Source of the DNA: Caulobacter sp.
Lineage (GTDB): Bacteria; Pseudomonadota; Alphaproteobacteria; Caulobacterales; Caulobacteraceae
NCBI GenBank assembly: GCA_030680355.1
Contig: JAUXVF010000023.1
Coordinates: 1 to 64,000, forward strand
Reading direction: 5' to 3'
DNA length: 64,000 nt
Positions 17,930 to 28,499 of this stretch are shown here, in pieces (position 1 is the first letter of the stretch; every line of letters begins with the position of its first letter). The translations under genes were made by a program, and so were the position numbers. A model generated the notes under the pieces. The model saw only the letters and a list, made by a program, of their open reading frames with translations, was not told the DNA's origin and ran no database searches.

Positions 17930-20900
17930 TAGCGCAGCCGGACGCCGAGGGTGGCGCCGACTTCGGTGTAGCCGTCGTTGAAGCGCACGACGGTGTCGCC
18001 GTAGGCCGTCCAGCCCGTGGCGCTCTGACCCACCAGGCTGGCGCGAATCTCGCCGAACGCGCCGTTGAAGCGATCCTTGATCGCCAGGTCGGGGCCGCCG
18101 CTGTCGATCACCACGCCATTGTCGCCGGCCAGCTCGTCATAGACCCGGACGGAGACATTGTAGCGCGACCGCCAGCCGTCGGAGGCCGGCATCGCGGCGC
18201 CGGACATCCGCACGCCCAGGCCGACCCGCTGACTTTCGACGTCGTCGAAGCGGAAGGTCGAGCCCGCCGCGGCGAAGTCGTCGATGCGGCTGCGCACGTA
18301 GGTGAAGGACAGGCTGGGCTCGATGGTGGATCCCAGGATGAAGGGCTTGCGAACGCCCGCCTCCAGCGATCCGCCGACGGTGTTGATATCCGTCACCTGA
18401 CGCGTGTAGCCGGTCAGGGTCGGGGCTACGACACGGGCGTTCATGCCGCTCACGCCAACCGTACCGGCGACGAACATGTCCCCGGCCAGGAGGGTGGCGT
18501 AGCCGTTGGCGACGATGCCTTCCAGCTGACTGGTGCTGGACTGCCGATCGAAGTCGGCGTCCGACCGGACGTATCCGAGCGACCCGCCGACCACCAGGCC
18601 CCCGCGCGACGACAGGTGGACGGAGTCCAGACCGATCATCACCGACCGCATGTCCTGGGAATAGGAGGCGTCGTACTGGTAGGTCGTCCCCAGCGCGGCG
18701 AAGCTGTCAGTCACGTCGCGGCTCGCGGTGAGCCCCTTGATGTCCATCCAGAGGCCCGACTGGGGCCCCTCGCCGTCATCGCCGCCGGCGAGCCCGTCCC
18801 GCAGATCGGCCTGACGGTTGGGCGAGCGTTCGGTTCCGTACCACAGGGCCTGAACCTGGGCGCCGAGCGTGGCGACCTGGTAGACCTGTTCCTTGGGCGC
18901 GCTGGCCAGCACGGTGTTGCCCGATCCATCGACGGCCAGCTGGCTGAAGAACAGGCCCGGCTTGTCGATGGCGCCGCCGAACAGGGTCGGATTGTATCCG
19001 GTCGATCCCGCGTCGAGGACGAAGTCGCCGGCATGGGTGGTTCCGGTCACGATCCGCACGCCGCCGGGGTTGAACGAGCCGTAGCCCGTCGTCCGGTCGG
19101 TGATCAGCACCGCGGTGCGGCCCGAACTGACGCCGACCGTCAGGGTGTCCGCCACGCTGCCCGGCGCGCCGACCTGGGCATCGATCGCCAGCCGCGCGCC
19201 GCCTGACCCGACGTAGCGCGATCCTGCCGCGACGATGGAGTCGCCGACGACGCCGTTGGTCATCTGCAGCGTGCCGCTGTTGTTGAAGGTCGTCAGGCTG
19301 GTGAGCAGGAAGCGCGAACCGCCGCTCAGAACCGGGTTGAGCCCGACGGTCGTCGTCCCGGCGTTGACGAAGACGTTGTTGCCGCCCTGGAAGTTGAAGG
19401 TGGTCAACGCGCCCAGCGTGTTGAGGGCGCCGGCGTTGGTGAACAGATCGTCACCGGCGCCGAAGGTGGACGTGCCCCCGGTCTGGAAGGTGGTTCCGGG
19501 CGCGCTGGCCAGTTGGCCGGTGTTCGCGCCGGTCAGGGCGGAGAAGTCCACCGTGCCGGTCAGGACGCCCTGGTTGTTGATGACCACCGAGCCGCCCGTC
19601 GCGCGAACCGCGACGTCATAGGCCGAGCCGGCCGCGGACTGGACCACCGCGCCGGCGCCGACGTTGATGGTCGAGGTCGTGCCCGAGGCCGTCGCCAGGT
19701 TGATCACCGCCGTGTTCGGGTTGGTGATGAGGCCGGACACGACGGTGTTGGGCGCGATGTTGATCACCCCGCCGCCGGTCGAGGTGGCGTTGATAGCCGC
19801 GCCGGACGTCGAGGTGACGTTGGCGTTGACCGTCAGCTGGAGCCCGCCCGTGCCCGAGGCGATGACAATCCCCGCCGTGGACGCGCCGGAGACCGGCCCG
19901 TTGGTGGTCACCACGGTCGAGCCTGTGCCCGTCGACGACGCTTCGATACCCGTCGTCGCCCCGGACACCGCGCCGTTGACGACCAGGCTGGTCACGCCCG
20001 TGCCGCCGACGGCCGTGATCCCGGCCCCGTTGAAGCCGGTGATCACCGTGTTGCTGGTCGAGGTCAGGCTGACGTTGCCGTTGCCGGTCGAGGCGATGTA
20101 GACGCCCACGTCGCCTTCGATCACGCCGCCGGTGGCCGCGTAGGACACATCGCCGGCGCCCTGGACCACGACGCCATAGGCGCCGGGGTCGATGACGCCG
20201 CTGCTGGTGACGCGAACCGCGCCGGTCCCGCCGTGCACGGCATAAATGCCGGCGCTCTGCAGACCGACGCCGGGCGTGACATAGATGCCGCCCGTCGAAT
20301 TGATGATCAGGTCAGCCGACCCGGATTCGATGAAGGCGTTGATGCCGACGCCGACCGTGTTGCCCGCGCCGACAGCGCCGATGTTGCCGGCCTGGTTGAT
20401 CACGATAGCACCGTCCACTGTGTGAGCGCTGATGCCCACCAGGGCCCCCGGCGCGATCTGACCGCCGGCCAGGGTGGTGATGGTCAGGGCGCCCGAAGTC
20501 GTTGACCCGGAGATGCCGACACCGGGCGTCGTGATGACGCCGCCGGCCGTGATCGTCACCGAGCCCGACCCCAGGGTCGCGGCGACGATACCGGTGTTCA
20601 CGGCCTGGATCGCGCCGGTCGAGGTGACGTTGATCGACCCCGCGTTACCCGCTGACAGATGGGCAGAGACGCCGGTGTTGACCCGAGCGGCCCCAGCGCC
20701 GCCGATGGCCGCCAGGTTGTTGACGGTGATGTTGTTGACGCCGGTCGTCGCCGAGGCGTTGGCCGAGATGCCGGTCCCGTTGACGCTGCTCAGAAGGCCG
20801 GCGCCCGCATTGACCGCGATGTCGCCGAGGCCGCTCAGCCGGGCGATAATCGCCGCCTGGCCCTGGCCGCCGGAGACCGATCCGCTGGTGGTGACGCGAA

Positions 20901-23900
20901 TACCCGAGCGGGCCGTTGTTCCGAGGCTGTTGGCGTCGATGCCCCTGTAGCTGCCGGTGACCGCGCCGTTGGTCGTGACCGAGATCAGGGAGTCGCCGCG
21001 GCCGTCCGCATAGATGCCGTCCCAGGTGCCGTTGTCGCCGGTGTTGGCGGTGATGGCCCCGGTCGTGACGACGGTGATGTCGCCGCCCGCGGTCTGGGCG
21101 CTGATCGCGGAGCCGCCCGTGGACGTAACATCCTGGGCCCGGATCGAGAGGGTGTTGGACGCCTGAGTCCCGTCATTGACGCCGATGATGCCATAGCTGG
21201 TCAGGGCGACCAGCGGACCGTTCACGTCGACCACCACCGCGCCATTGGCGCCGTCGTACTGCCCGGCCGCCACGATGCCGCGCCCTCCGGCGTTCACCGC
21301 GCCGGCATAGACGCTGACATCGCCGGCGCCGGCCGCGAAGATGCCCGTTGTCGCGGCCGTCACGGCGCCGCCCAGCCGCTGATCGGCCGTTCCGACGCTG
21401 ACCGCGCCCGAGCCGGTGTTATCGGCCTGGATGCCCAGCGACGTACCGCCCTGAACCGTTCCGGCGGTATGGATGGTGATCGCCCCGGGGCCGGCGTTGT
21501 GGATGTTGACGCCGCGGGCTGCGCCGTAGATTGCGCCCGTGGTGTTGAGCGTGACCGCGCCGCCGTCAGCGTCGATTTCGATCGCCCGACCCGTCATCGC
21601 CGAGACTCCGGCGGTGGACACCGAGATATCGCCGCCGCCGGTCACCTGGGCCAGAACGCCGCCGGCCGCGCCGCCGGTCACCAGGCCGGTGGCGTTGACC
21701 GTCACGGATCCGTCCGAGGACAGGGCCGCGACGCCATAGCCGGCGTCCGAGGTCACGTCGGTGGCCTTGTCGTTCACAAGCGTCACGGCCGCCCCGCCCG
21801 TTGAGGTCACCGCGCCGGTCGCGATGCTGACATTGCCGGCGCTGCTGGCGAACACGCCGGCGCCGTTCGAGCCGGTGACCAGTCCCTGGCTGGCGATGGC
21901 GACGCCGCCCGTGCCGGTGGAAACGGCGCGGATGCCGCGCTGGCCGGACACCGCCGCCGCCGTGTTGATCGTGATGGCGCCGCGGTCGGTGGCCGCGCCG
22001 GCGATGGCGTCAATGCCGTTCCAGCTGCCCGTCACGGTCCCGCCGGTGGTGATGGCGATGTTGCCGTTGCTTTCCGTCTCCGCGTAGATCGCGGTCCAGA
22101 ACTGACCATTGCCGGGGTTGGCGAGGAGGATCCCGGTCGTGGCGACATTGATGTCGCCGTTGACGGTGTTCGCGCTGATCGCCGAGCCGCCGGTCGAGGT
22201 GATGTCGACGGCGCGGATGGTGACGCTGTCGGTCGCCAGGCTTCCGTTGGCGATCCCGAGGATGCCGTAGCCGCTCTGGCCGATGACCGGGCCGGTCACG
22301 TCGACCAACACCGCGCCACTGGCGTTGTCGTACTGGCTGGCGGCGACGATGCCGCGCGTGCCGCCGGTAACCGATCCGGCATAGACGCTGACACTACCGG
22401 CGCTGGCCGCGAACAGGCCGGTGCCGCCGGCCGTCACCGCGCCGTCGAGGCGCTGACCCGACGTGCCGAAGCTGACAGCGCCCGAGCCGGTGTTCTTGGC
22501 GTAGATGCCGCTGGAGGTTCCGCCCTGCACCGTCGAACCGGTGTGGACCGTGACCGTCCCCGCGCCGGCCGTGATGATGTTGATGCCCTGGGTCTGGCCG
22601 CTGACGGCGCCGTTGGTCGTGACCGTGATCGGACCGCCAAGCGCGTCAACTTCAATGCCCCGGCCGACCCCGGCCATGACCGCATTGGTGGTGACCGAGA
22701 CAGCGCCGGCGCCGCCGGTGACCTGGGCCAGAACGCCGCCGGCCGCGCCGCCGGTGACCTGACCGGTCGCATTGACCGTCACCGATCCGCCCGACGACAG
22801 AGCGGCGACGCCATAGCCGGTCTCCGACGTCACGCCGGTGGCGACATTGTTGACCAGCGTCGCGGCAACGCCGCCCGTCGAGGTCACAGCGCCGGTCGCG
22901 ACGCTGACATTGCCGGCGCTGCTGGCGAACACGCCGGCGCCGTTCGAGCCGGTCACCAGTCCCTGGCTGGCGATGGTAACGCCGCCCGTACCGGTGGAAA
23001 CGGCGCGGATGCCGCGCTGGCCGGACACCGCCGCCGCCGTGTTGATCGTGATGGCGCCGCGGGTGGTGGCCGGGCTGGCGATGGCGTCGATGCCGTTCCA
23101 GGTGCCCGTCACGGTCCCGCCCGTGGTGATGGCGATGTTGCCGTTGGCTTCTGACTCCGCATAGATCGCGGTCCAGAACTGACCATTGCCGGGGTTGGCC
23201 ATGAGGGTCCCGGTCGTGGTGATGTTGATGTCGCCGCCCCCGGTCGAGGCGACAATCGCCGAACCGCCGGTCGAGGTGACGTCGGCGGCCCGGATGGTGA
23301 CGCTGTTGGTCGTCAGGTTCCCCCAGTTGGCCCCGAAGACGCCGCTGCCGTTCAGGGCGACAACCGGTCCGGTCGCGTCGGCCGTCACCGCGCCGTTGGT
23401 GCCGACAAACGTGTTCTGGGCGACCAGGCCGTTGGTGGCGCCGGTCACGGCGCCGGCATAGACGGACACATCGCCCAGGCCCTGGGCGAAGAGGCCGGTG
23501 CCGCCGCCGCCCGTCACCGCGCCGCCCAGGCGCTGATTGGCCGAGCCGATGGTGACCGCGCCGCTGCCCACGCCCGAGGAGACGCCGTAGATGCCGTTCG
23601 AGCTTCCGCCCTGCACGGTCGAGGCCGCGTGAATGGTGATGGCGCCGCCGCCGGTGCTGGCGACGGCAATGCCGCGAACGGCGCCATCCACCGCGCCGTT
23701 GGCGGCAATGGTCACGGCGCCGCTCACGGCATCAACCCGAATGCCGCGGCTGCTGGTCGAGGTGACCGCGCCGGCGTTGATGGTCACGGTTCCCGCGCCC
23801 GTCGTCGCGGCGTAGATGGCGTCGCCCGCGCTGCGAATCGGCGCGGTGGCGTTGACGACGACGGAGCCGCCAGTGGACCTGGCCGCGACGCCCGTGCCGC

Positions 23901-24780
23901 TGGGCGCCGTTGTCTGGCCGATCGCGCCTCCGGCGTTGATCGATACGGCGCCAGCGCCCGAGGTGCTGGCCGAGATACCGTTGAAGCCGCCATTGATCGT
24001 GCCGCCGGCGCCGGTGCGCACGTCAATCGCGCCAAGGCCGGTCGTGACGGCGAGAATGCCAGTGCTCTGGCCCGTGGCCGTCGTGATCGCCGAGGTGATG
24101 CCGGCCCCCTGGCCGATCACCAGGTTGACGTTGGTTCCGCCGCCGTCGCCGCGGGCGACGATGCCGCTGATGGTGGTGTCGATCGTCCCGCCGGTCGAAT
24201 TGATGACCACCGTCCGGCCCGCGCCGGTGGTCGCGCCATAGAGGCCGCTGTTGGCGCCCAGAATGGTGTTGGCGCCGTTCTGGATCGTGACGTCGCCGCC
24301 GCTGGAAATGGCCAGAACGCCGCCGGAATAGAGGCCGCCGCCGGCCGATGTGTCGAGGACGATGCTCTCGGCCGCGCTGGTCACCTGAACGCCGGCGTTG
24401 GTTCCCCGGATGTCGTTGGCCCCCGCCATGTTGACCGCCAGGACGCCCGACAGGTTCGAACTGCTGGTGACGTAGAGTCCGATGGTGGCCGGCGCGAGGT
24501 TATTGATGGTCGCGTCCGTCACCGTGACCGTGTCAGCGGCGCCCGACAGAACGGTCACGCCCAGATTCACGCCTCCGTCGCTGACCGAGCCCGTATTGCT
24601 GACGATACTGCCGGTCGTCAGCGCCTTGCCGGCCGCCCCCACGTCGACGCCGGTCGGAATGACAATCGCCATGGCCGCAGCGGGCGTCAGGGCCAACAGC
24701 GCGATAACCGACACGCTGGCCATCATGGCGCGCGAACGACGACCGCCGGCCGCAGCCGTTACTTTACCTTGCACTGACAT
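17926..24780 (-). CDS. Giant autotransporter (type Va) with repetitive passenger
   Basis: 2284-residue surface protein. Residues 1 to about 38 form an extended basic signal region (GGRRSRAMMASVSVIALLALTPAAAMA). The passenger is a very long glycine-, threonine- and alanine-rich beta-helix with dozens of NGAG/GSGAV-type strands, including a region repeated at about 359 residues (see repeat entry). The last 270 residues form an autotransporter barrel (SGLWMDIKGLTASRDVTDSF onward) ending GATLGVRLRY. The protein would self-secrete and remain on the surface as an adhesin or matrix protein; no protease or pertactin-type catalytic site is apparent. The ATG at 24780 is preferred to a TTG at 24795 because a GAGG element precedes it. 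Cysteine is almost absent, as usual in passengers. Confidence 0.85.
20860..23620 (-). repeat. Three imperfect tandem repeats of about 1077 bp inside the autotransporter gene
   Basis: The same blocks recur at a spacing of 1072-1086 bp. For example, the sequence encoding the TVQGG motif lies near 23600, 22515 and 21445, and the block encoding GLVTGSNGAGVFASSAG lies near 22930 and 21850, nearly base-identical over several hundred bases. The third (C-terminal) unit is more diverged and incomplete. This is intragenic duplication of a beta-helix segment of about 359 residues. Confidence 0.8.
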
Positions 24781-25157
24781 GGAGACTGCCCTCAAAGGCG
24801 GAACCGCCTTGGCGTCCCGCTGAAATTACACTGAAATTTCGAGAATTCTCGTGCTGGGAGAATTAAAGGGGCCAAAACAGTTTATCTGGCGCCCGCGAAC
24901 TTCTCCAACAAGATTTAATCGCTTCGTTTACTGTCGTTCTGATTTCGACGGGCGTCAATGGGGAAATATTCCCACGCAATACCCATTTCGTGGAAAATTG
25001 TCCTTGGTCGTTTCGGTCCGTGGTGCAACACGGGCTCGAAATACCAGTATGACGCCACGGAAAGGGTCGATGACGCCCTTTGGAATTCGCCGGCGCGACG
25101 GTCGTCCCGGCGGGGCGGCCGGTCACGATCCGACGTTGTCCATGACCCGCCACTCCT

Positions 25158-25179
25158 GCCGCCGCCGCACGGCGGCGGC
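25158..25179 (+). promoter_or_regulatory. GC-rich hairpin upstream of the ammonium transporter gene
   Basis: GCCGCCGCC-GCAC-GGCGGCGGC, a perfect 9-bp stem with a tetraloop about 90 bp before the amt start. No T-run follows. It may be a transcript roadblock between divergent genes or a leader structure. Confidence 0.3.
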
Positions 25180-25191
25180 GTGAACCGGCGC

Positions 25192-25206
25192 GGTCAAGAC
25201 CTTGCA
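25192..25206 (+). promoter_or_regulatory. Possible sigma54 promoter of the ammonium transporter gene
   Basis: GG (25192-25193), ten bases, then GC (25204-25205) inside TTGCA. The -12 element matches the sigma54 consensus well; the -24 element only keeps the GG. Nitrogen-controlled sigma54 promoters are common upstream of amt genes, which is the main reason to list it. Confidence 0.25.
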
Positions 25207-25271
25207 CCCCCGCTGACCTCTGTTAGGGATGCGTCGAACAGGCTGAGGACGCCTGAACCGGGGGGATGGCT

Positions 25272-26579
25272 ATGACGGGAAGATTTGGACGACGCGCGGG
25301 CCGCGCCGGAGTTCTGATCGCGCTCGGATTGCTGATCCCCGGCATCGCACAGGCCGGGACGCCGGCCGGGGCCGACGCCGCGGCGACGGCCTGGGTTCTC
25401 AGCGCCACCGCCCTGGTGCTGATGATGACCCTTCCCGGCCTCGCCCTGTTCTACGGCGGCCTGGTCCGCGAAAAGAATGTCCTGTCGGTGATGATGCACT
25501 GCGTGGCCATCGCCTGCGTGGCGTCAGTGTTGTGGCTGGTCATCGGCTACAGCCTGGCCTTCGCGCCGGGCGGGCCACTGCTGGGCGACCTGTCCAAGGT
25601 TTTTCTCGGCGCCTCGCCCCGAACCAGTCTGGTGGGGGACCTGCCCGAACCGGTGTTCTTCATGTTCCAGACCACCTTCGCCATCATCACGCCGGCCCTG
25701 ATCGTCGGCGCCTTTGTGGAGCGGGTGAAGTTCGCCGCGGTCCTGGTGTTTTCCAGTCTCTGGCTGCTGGTCGTCTACGCGCCGGTCACCCATTGGATCT
25801 GGGGTGGCGGCTGGTTGGCGAAACTGGGGGTCATGGACTACGCGGGAGGCCTGGTGGTGCACGCCACGGCCGGGGCCTCGGCCCTGTTGTTCGCCCGCGC
25901 CGTCGGGCCCCGCGACGGCTTTCCCAAGGATTCGACGCCGCCACATAATCCCGGCATGACCATGATGGGCGCCGGCATGCTCTGGGTCGGCTGGTACGGT
26001 TTCAACGGCGGCAGCGCCCTGGCCGCGAACGGCGACGCCGGCATGGCCATCGCCGCCACCCATCTCTCCGCCTGTATGGCCGGTCTTGTGTGGGGCGGGC
26101 TGGAATGGGCGCGGTTTGGTCGCCCCAGTCTCGTGGGCGCCGTGACCGGCGTGGTCGCGGGCCTGGCCACCGTCACCCCCGCTTCGGGCTTTGTCGGCCT
26201 GGGCGGCGCCCTGGTGCTCGGCGCCTGTGGCAGCCTTGTCTGTTTCTTCTGCGTCAACCTGGTCAAGCACCGGTTGCGGATCGACGACTCCCTCGACGTG
26301 TTCGCCGTCCATGGCGTCGGCGGCATCCTGGGCATTCTGATGGTCGCGGTTCTGGCCAGTCCCGCCCTCGGCGGCGTCGGCTACCCCGTCACCGGCGGCA
26401 TGGCCGCCCAACTGGGCGTGCAGGCCCTGGGCGTGCTGACCGTGGTCGCCTGGTCGGTCGGCGCCTCGCTCGTCATCCTGGCGATCACCCGCCGCCTTGT
26501 CGGCCTCCGCGCCAGCGATTTCGACATCGAAGACGGACTGGACCTGTCAGCGCACGGCGAGCGCGCCAGCCAGGCCTGA
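25272..26579 (+). CDS. amt: Ammonium transporter (Amt family)
   Basis: Trimeric inner-membrane ammonium channel of 435 residues with a signal-like first segment (VLIALGLLIPGIAQA) and eleven predicted helices. The pore twin histidines are in VVHATAGASALLFA near residue 190 and DVFAVHGVGGILG near 345. The S1-site phenylalanine/tryptophan regions (FMFQTTFAIITPALIVGA and PVTHWIWGGGWL) are intact. An ATG at 25266 is also in frame, but the ATG at 25272 has better spacing from the GGGGGG run. Amt genes usually follow glnK; no PII gene is adjacent here. The gene converges on the radical SAM gene with 21 bp between stops. Confidence 0.9.
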   Translation: MTGRFGRRAGRAGVLIALGLLIPGIAQAGTPAGADAAATAWVLSATALVLMMTLPGLALFYGGLVREKNVLSVMMHCVAIACVASVLWLVIGYSLAFAPGGPLLGDLSKVFLGASPRTSLVGDLPEPVFFMFQTTFAIITPALIVGAFVERVKFAAVLVFSSLWLLVVYAPVTHWIWGGGWLAKLGVMDYAGGLVVHATAGASALLFARAVGPRDGFPKDSTPPHNPGMTMMGAGMLWVGWYGFNGGSALAANGDAGMAIAATHLSACMAGLVWGGLEWARFGRPSLVGAVTGVVAGLATVTPASGFVGLGGALVLGACGSLVCFFCVNLVKHRLRIDDSLDVFAVHGVGGILGILMVAVLASPALGGVGYPVTGGMAAQLGVQALGVLTVVAWSVGASLVILAITRRLVGLRASDFDIEDGLDLSAHGERASQA

Positions 26580-26600
26580 TCCGCCGTCGGCCGTCAGCCG

Positions 26601-27584
26601 TCAGCCGCTGCAGCGGGCGCCGCCCAGAACGCAGAACCGCGCGCAATGCGGGTGGTTGAGCGCCACCGGGCCCAGTCCCGACGCCAGGCTCTCGCCGGTC
26701 TCGAAGGCCGCGTCGTAGGCGATCAGCGTGCAGGCGACGACCGCGGGCCGGGCGGCGCCCTTGCGGCGAACCACCATCCGGCTGTTGGCGCACATGACAT
26801 CGTCCGGCGACTTGCCGAGAATGCCCCAGCAGGCCTCGGTGATCTCGGCCACGTCGCCGGCGGCGTCCATCTCCGGGAACAGCACCAGCTGGCCCGGGTC
26901 GGCGGCGTCGACCGGCAGGCCGAGGCCTGCGAACAGACCGGCATACCCGGACCGGGCCTCGGACTCGCCTTCGCCGGGCAGGCTGCGGCCAGCGATGGCG
27001 ATCTGGAACCCCTCCCGCGCCAGCCAGCCCAATCCTTCGATCGCCTTGTCCCAGGCGCCCTCGCCGCGCTCGGCGTCGTGAACCGGGCCGGTATGGTGAT
27101 CGAGGCTGACCCGGAGGGTCAGGCCGGCTCCAAAGCGCACCCGAAGATCCAGCAGTTCGGCCGCAAGCCGCTGCATGGGCCGCATGGCGTTGGTCAGCAC
27201 AAGCGCCTTGTGTCCCCGCGCCAGCGACTGGTCGAGCATGGCGATGATGTCGGGGTTCATGAACGGCTCGCCGCCGGTGAAACCGATCTCACGGGTCGGC
27301 AAACCCAGATCATCGATCTCATCGAGAAAGGCGCTGACTTCGGCGATGGTCAGATAGACCAGCGCGTCATTGCGCGGCGAGCTTTCGATATAGCAGTTGA
27401 GACAGGTCAGGTTGCACAGGGTGCCGGTGTTGAACCACAGGGTTTGCAGACCCGTCATGGCCACGACAGCCCGTCGCTCCCCCGTCGCCGTCTGAGCCGG
27501 GTCGCGGAACTTGTTGTCGCCCAACGGCGACGTCTTCTCTCCGAGGAAGGGGGACAAGGCGGGGGCGGGCGTCAGCGTCGACAT
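26601..27584 (-). CDS. Radical SAM protein of the putative SigF regulon
   Basis: 327-residue radical S-adenosylmethionine enzyme. The iron-sulfur ligands are C57, C61 and C64 (TLCNLTCLNCYIESS, CX3CX2C), followed by the SAM-contact motif GFTGGEPFMNPDI near residue 105. The C-terminus is cysteine-rich (HCARFCVLGGARCSG plus single cysteines around MCANS and VACTL), which could bind an auxiliary cluster. It resembles, but I cannot equate it with, ArsS-type arsenosugar enzymes, whose glycosyltransferase partners lie 2-3 kb away. Its promoter at 27629-27654 matches those of the neighbouring units. The start at 27584 (ATG) is preferred to a TTG six bases upstream. Substrate unknown. Confidence 0.82.
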   Translation of the reverse strand: MSTLTPAPALSPFLGEKTSPLGDNKFRDPAQTATGERRAVVAMTGLQTLWFNTGTLCNLTCLNCYIESSPRNDALVYLTIAEVSAFLDEIDDLGLPTREIGFTGGEPFMNPDIIAMLDQSLARGHKALVLTNAMRPMQRLAAELLDLRVRFGAGLTLRVSLDHHTGPVHDAERGEGAWDKAIEGLGWLAREGFQIAIAGRSLPGEGESEARSGYAGLFAGLGLPVDAADPGQLVLFPEMDAAGDVAEITEACWGILGKSPDDVMCANSRMVVRRKGAARPAVVACTLIAYDAAFETGESLASGLGPVALNHPHCARFCVLGGARCSG

Positions 27585-27628
27585 GGGCAACCGGCAAGGC
27601 TCATCAGTCAGGGGGCTATGCCGGTACG

Positions 27629-27654
27629 TTCGGCGGGGACGCCCGGATGGTTAC
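27629..27654 (-). promoter_or_regulatory. SigF-type ECF promoter, radical SAM gene
   Basis: On the minus strand GTAACC (27654-27649), exactly 16 bases, then CGAA (27632-27629). This equals the consensus I recall for Caulobacter SigF promoters (GTAACC-N16-CGAA). Predicted transcript start about 27621, leaving a leader of about 37 nt to the ATG at 27584. Confidence 0.75.
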
Positions 27655-27683
27655 AGACAGTGAAAAAGTCCGCACCGCTGCCT

Positions 27684-27709
27684 GTAACCGGATACGGCCG
27701 CGCCGCGAA
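27684..27709 (+). promoter_or_regulatory. SigF-type ECF promoter, sigma/anti-sigma operon (autoregulation)
   Basis: GTAACC (27684-27689), exactly 16 bases, then CGAA (27706-27709). Divergent from and identical in layout to the radical SAM promoter. It would make the sigma factor autoregulatory. Confidence 0.75.
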
Positions 27710-27944
27710 CTTCCAAGCGACCCTCGACTATCGACAGGAGCCCGCCCTGGACGACGCCGGATATGCAAACGCCCGTCACGCTTCCGGCAAGGGATCTGGA
27801 CGCCTGCTGCCGGCCGGTCGGGGACCAATGGCGCGCGGGACCGTCCGATGACCGGTTCAAAGCCCCCCGGCCCTCGGCTAGTGATGGTGCGGGAACCATC
27901 CGGCGATCATCCGTCGGTCCGGGGAGCCCCCGTCAGGAGACCGT

Positions 27945-28499
27945 GTGCAGGACGTCGAGGCGGAACTGAAGACGCTGATGTTGCTTGGGCTGGACGGCGA
28001 CTCCGCCGCCCAGGAACGTCTGCTGTCCCGGCTCGCCGCCCTGCTCGCGCCCTTCTTCGCCCGACGACTGGCGCGGGGCGACGCGGAGGTCGAGGACCTG
28101 GTGCAGGAAACCCTGATCGCGCTCCACACGCGGCGGGAATCGTTCGATCGCGCCAGCCGGTTCACACCCTGGGCCTACGCCATCGCCCGCTACAAGCTGA
28201 TCGACCACTACCGGCGCAGCCGGGTGCGCGGGTGGCGGCCGCTGGAGGAGGCGGGCGCGCTGTTCGCCCAGGACCTGACGGGCGACGCCATGGCGGCGCG
28301 GGATCTGGCGGTCCTGCTCGGACAACTTCCCCCCAAGCAGAGGTCAGCCATCGAACAGACCCGCATCAACGGCCTGAGCACCGAGGAGGCCTCACGCGCC
28401 ACGGGCCTGTCGCCCTCGGCGGTCAAGGTCAGCGTTCATCGCGGGCTGAAGGCCCTGATGACGCGCGTCAACGCGGGAGGCGGCCATGCGGACGGATGA
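27945..28499 (+). CDS. sigF: ECF RNA polymerase sigma factor, SigF-like
   Basis: 184-residue group 4 sigma factor. Region 2 (about residues 20-85) includes EVEDLVQETLIALHTRRESFD and TPWAYAIARYKLIDHYRR, the DNA-melting part. Region 4 (about 120-175) has the helix-turn-helix GLSTEEASRATGLSPSAVKV. A GTG start at 27945 is fixed by an AGGAG at 27934-27938 with ideal spacing. The gene overlaps an NrsF-type anti-sigma gene by 14 bp, the same pairing as SigF-NrsF of Caulobacter, which responds to chromate and cadmium. Four matching promoters lie within 3 kb, including its own, so it probably directs this whole neighbourhood. The assignment to SigF rests on the partner and the promoter sequence. Confidence 0.85.
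   Translation: MQDVEAELKTLMLLGLDGDSAAQERLLSRLAALLAPFFARRLARGDAEVEDLVQETLIALHTRRESFDRASRFTPWAYAIARYKLIDHYRRSRVRGWRPLEEAGALFAQDLTGDAMAARDLAVLLGQLPPKQRSAIEQTRINGLSTEEASRATGLSPSAVKVSVHRGLKALMTRVNAGGGHADG

Larger units (their letters stand above)
24781..25265. other. Divergent intergenic region, autotransporter / ammonium transporter
   Basis: 485 bp without a convincing gene. The left part (about 24830-25030) is AT-richer than the coding DNA and likely holds the autotransporter promoter. The right part contains a strong GC hairpin and a possible sigma54 site listed separately. Short open frames on both strands have no recognisable features. Confidence 0.5.
27585..27944. other. Divergent regulatory region between radical SAM and sigma factor genes
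   Basis: 360 bp holding two back-to-back ECF promoters (27629-27654 and 27684-27709) and then a leader of about 230 nt before the sigma factor start. A short open frame at 27763-27969 and a CTG-initiated 35-codon frame behind an AGGAG at 27735 exist in the leader, but neither has coding support beyond that. Confidence 0.6.

Noticed and set aside
20860..23620. A CRISPR array or mobile repeat
   Set aside because: The repeats are about 1.08 kb, in frame and coding, so they are protein modules and not direct repeats with spacers.
18616..24777. Several 100-380-codon plus-strand frames opposite the autotransporter
   Set aside because: Low-complexity products mirrored from repetitive beta-helix codons, no ribosome sites or families.
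26601..27584. Calling the radical SAM gene arsS
   Set aside because: The arsenosugar-type glycosyltransferases nearby invite it, but the sequence around the cluster and C-terminus is not one I can equate with ArsS.
26646..27851. A 401-codon plus-strand frame antisense to the radical SAM gene
   Set aside because: It crosses the divergent promoters and has no recognisable domain.
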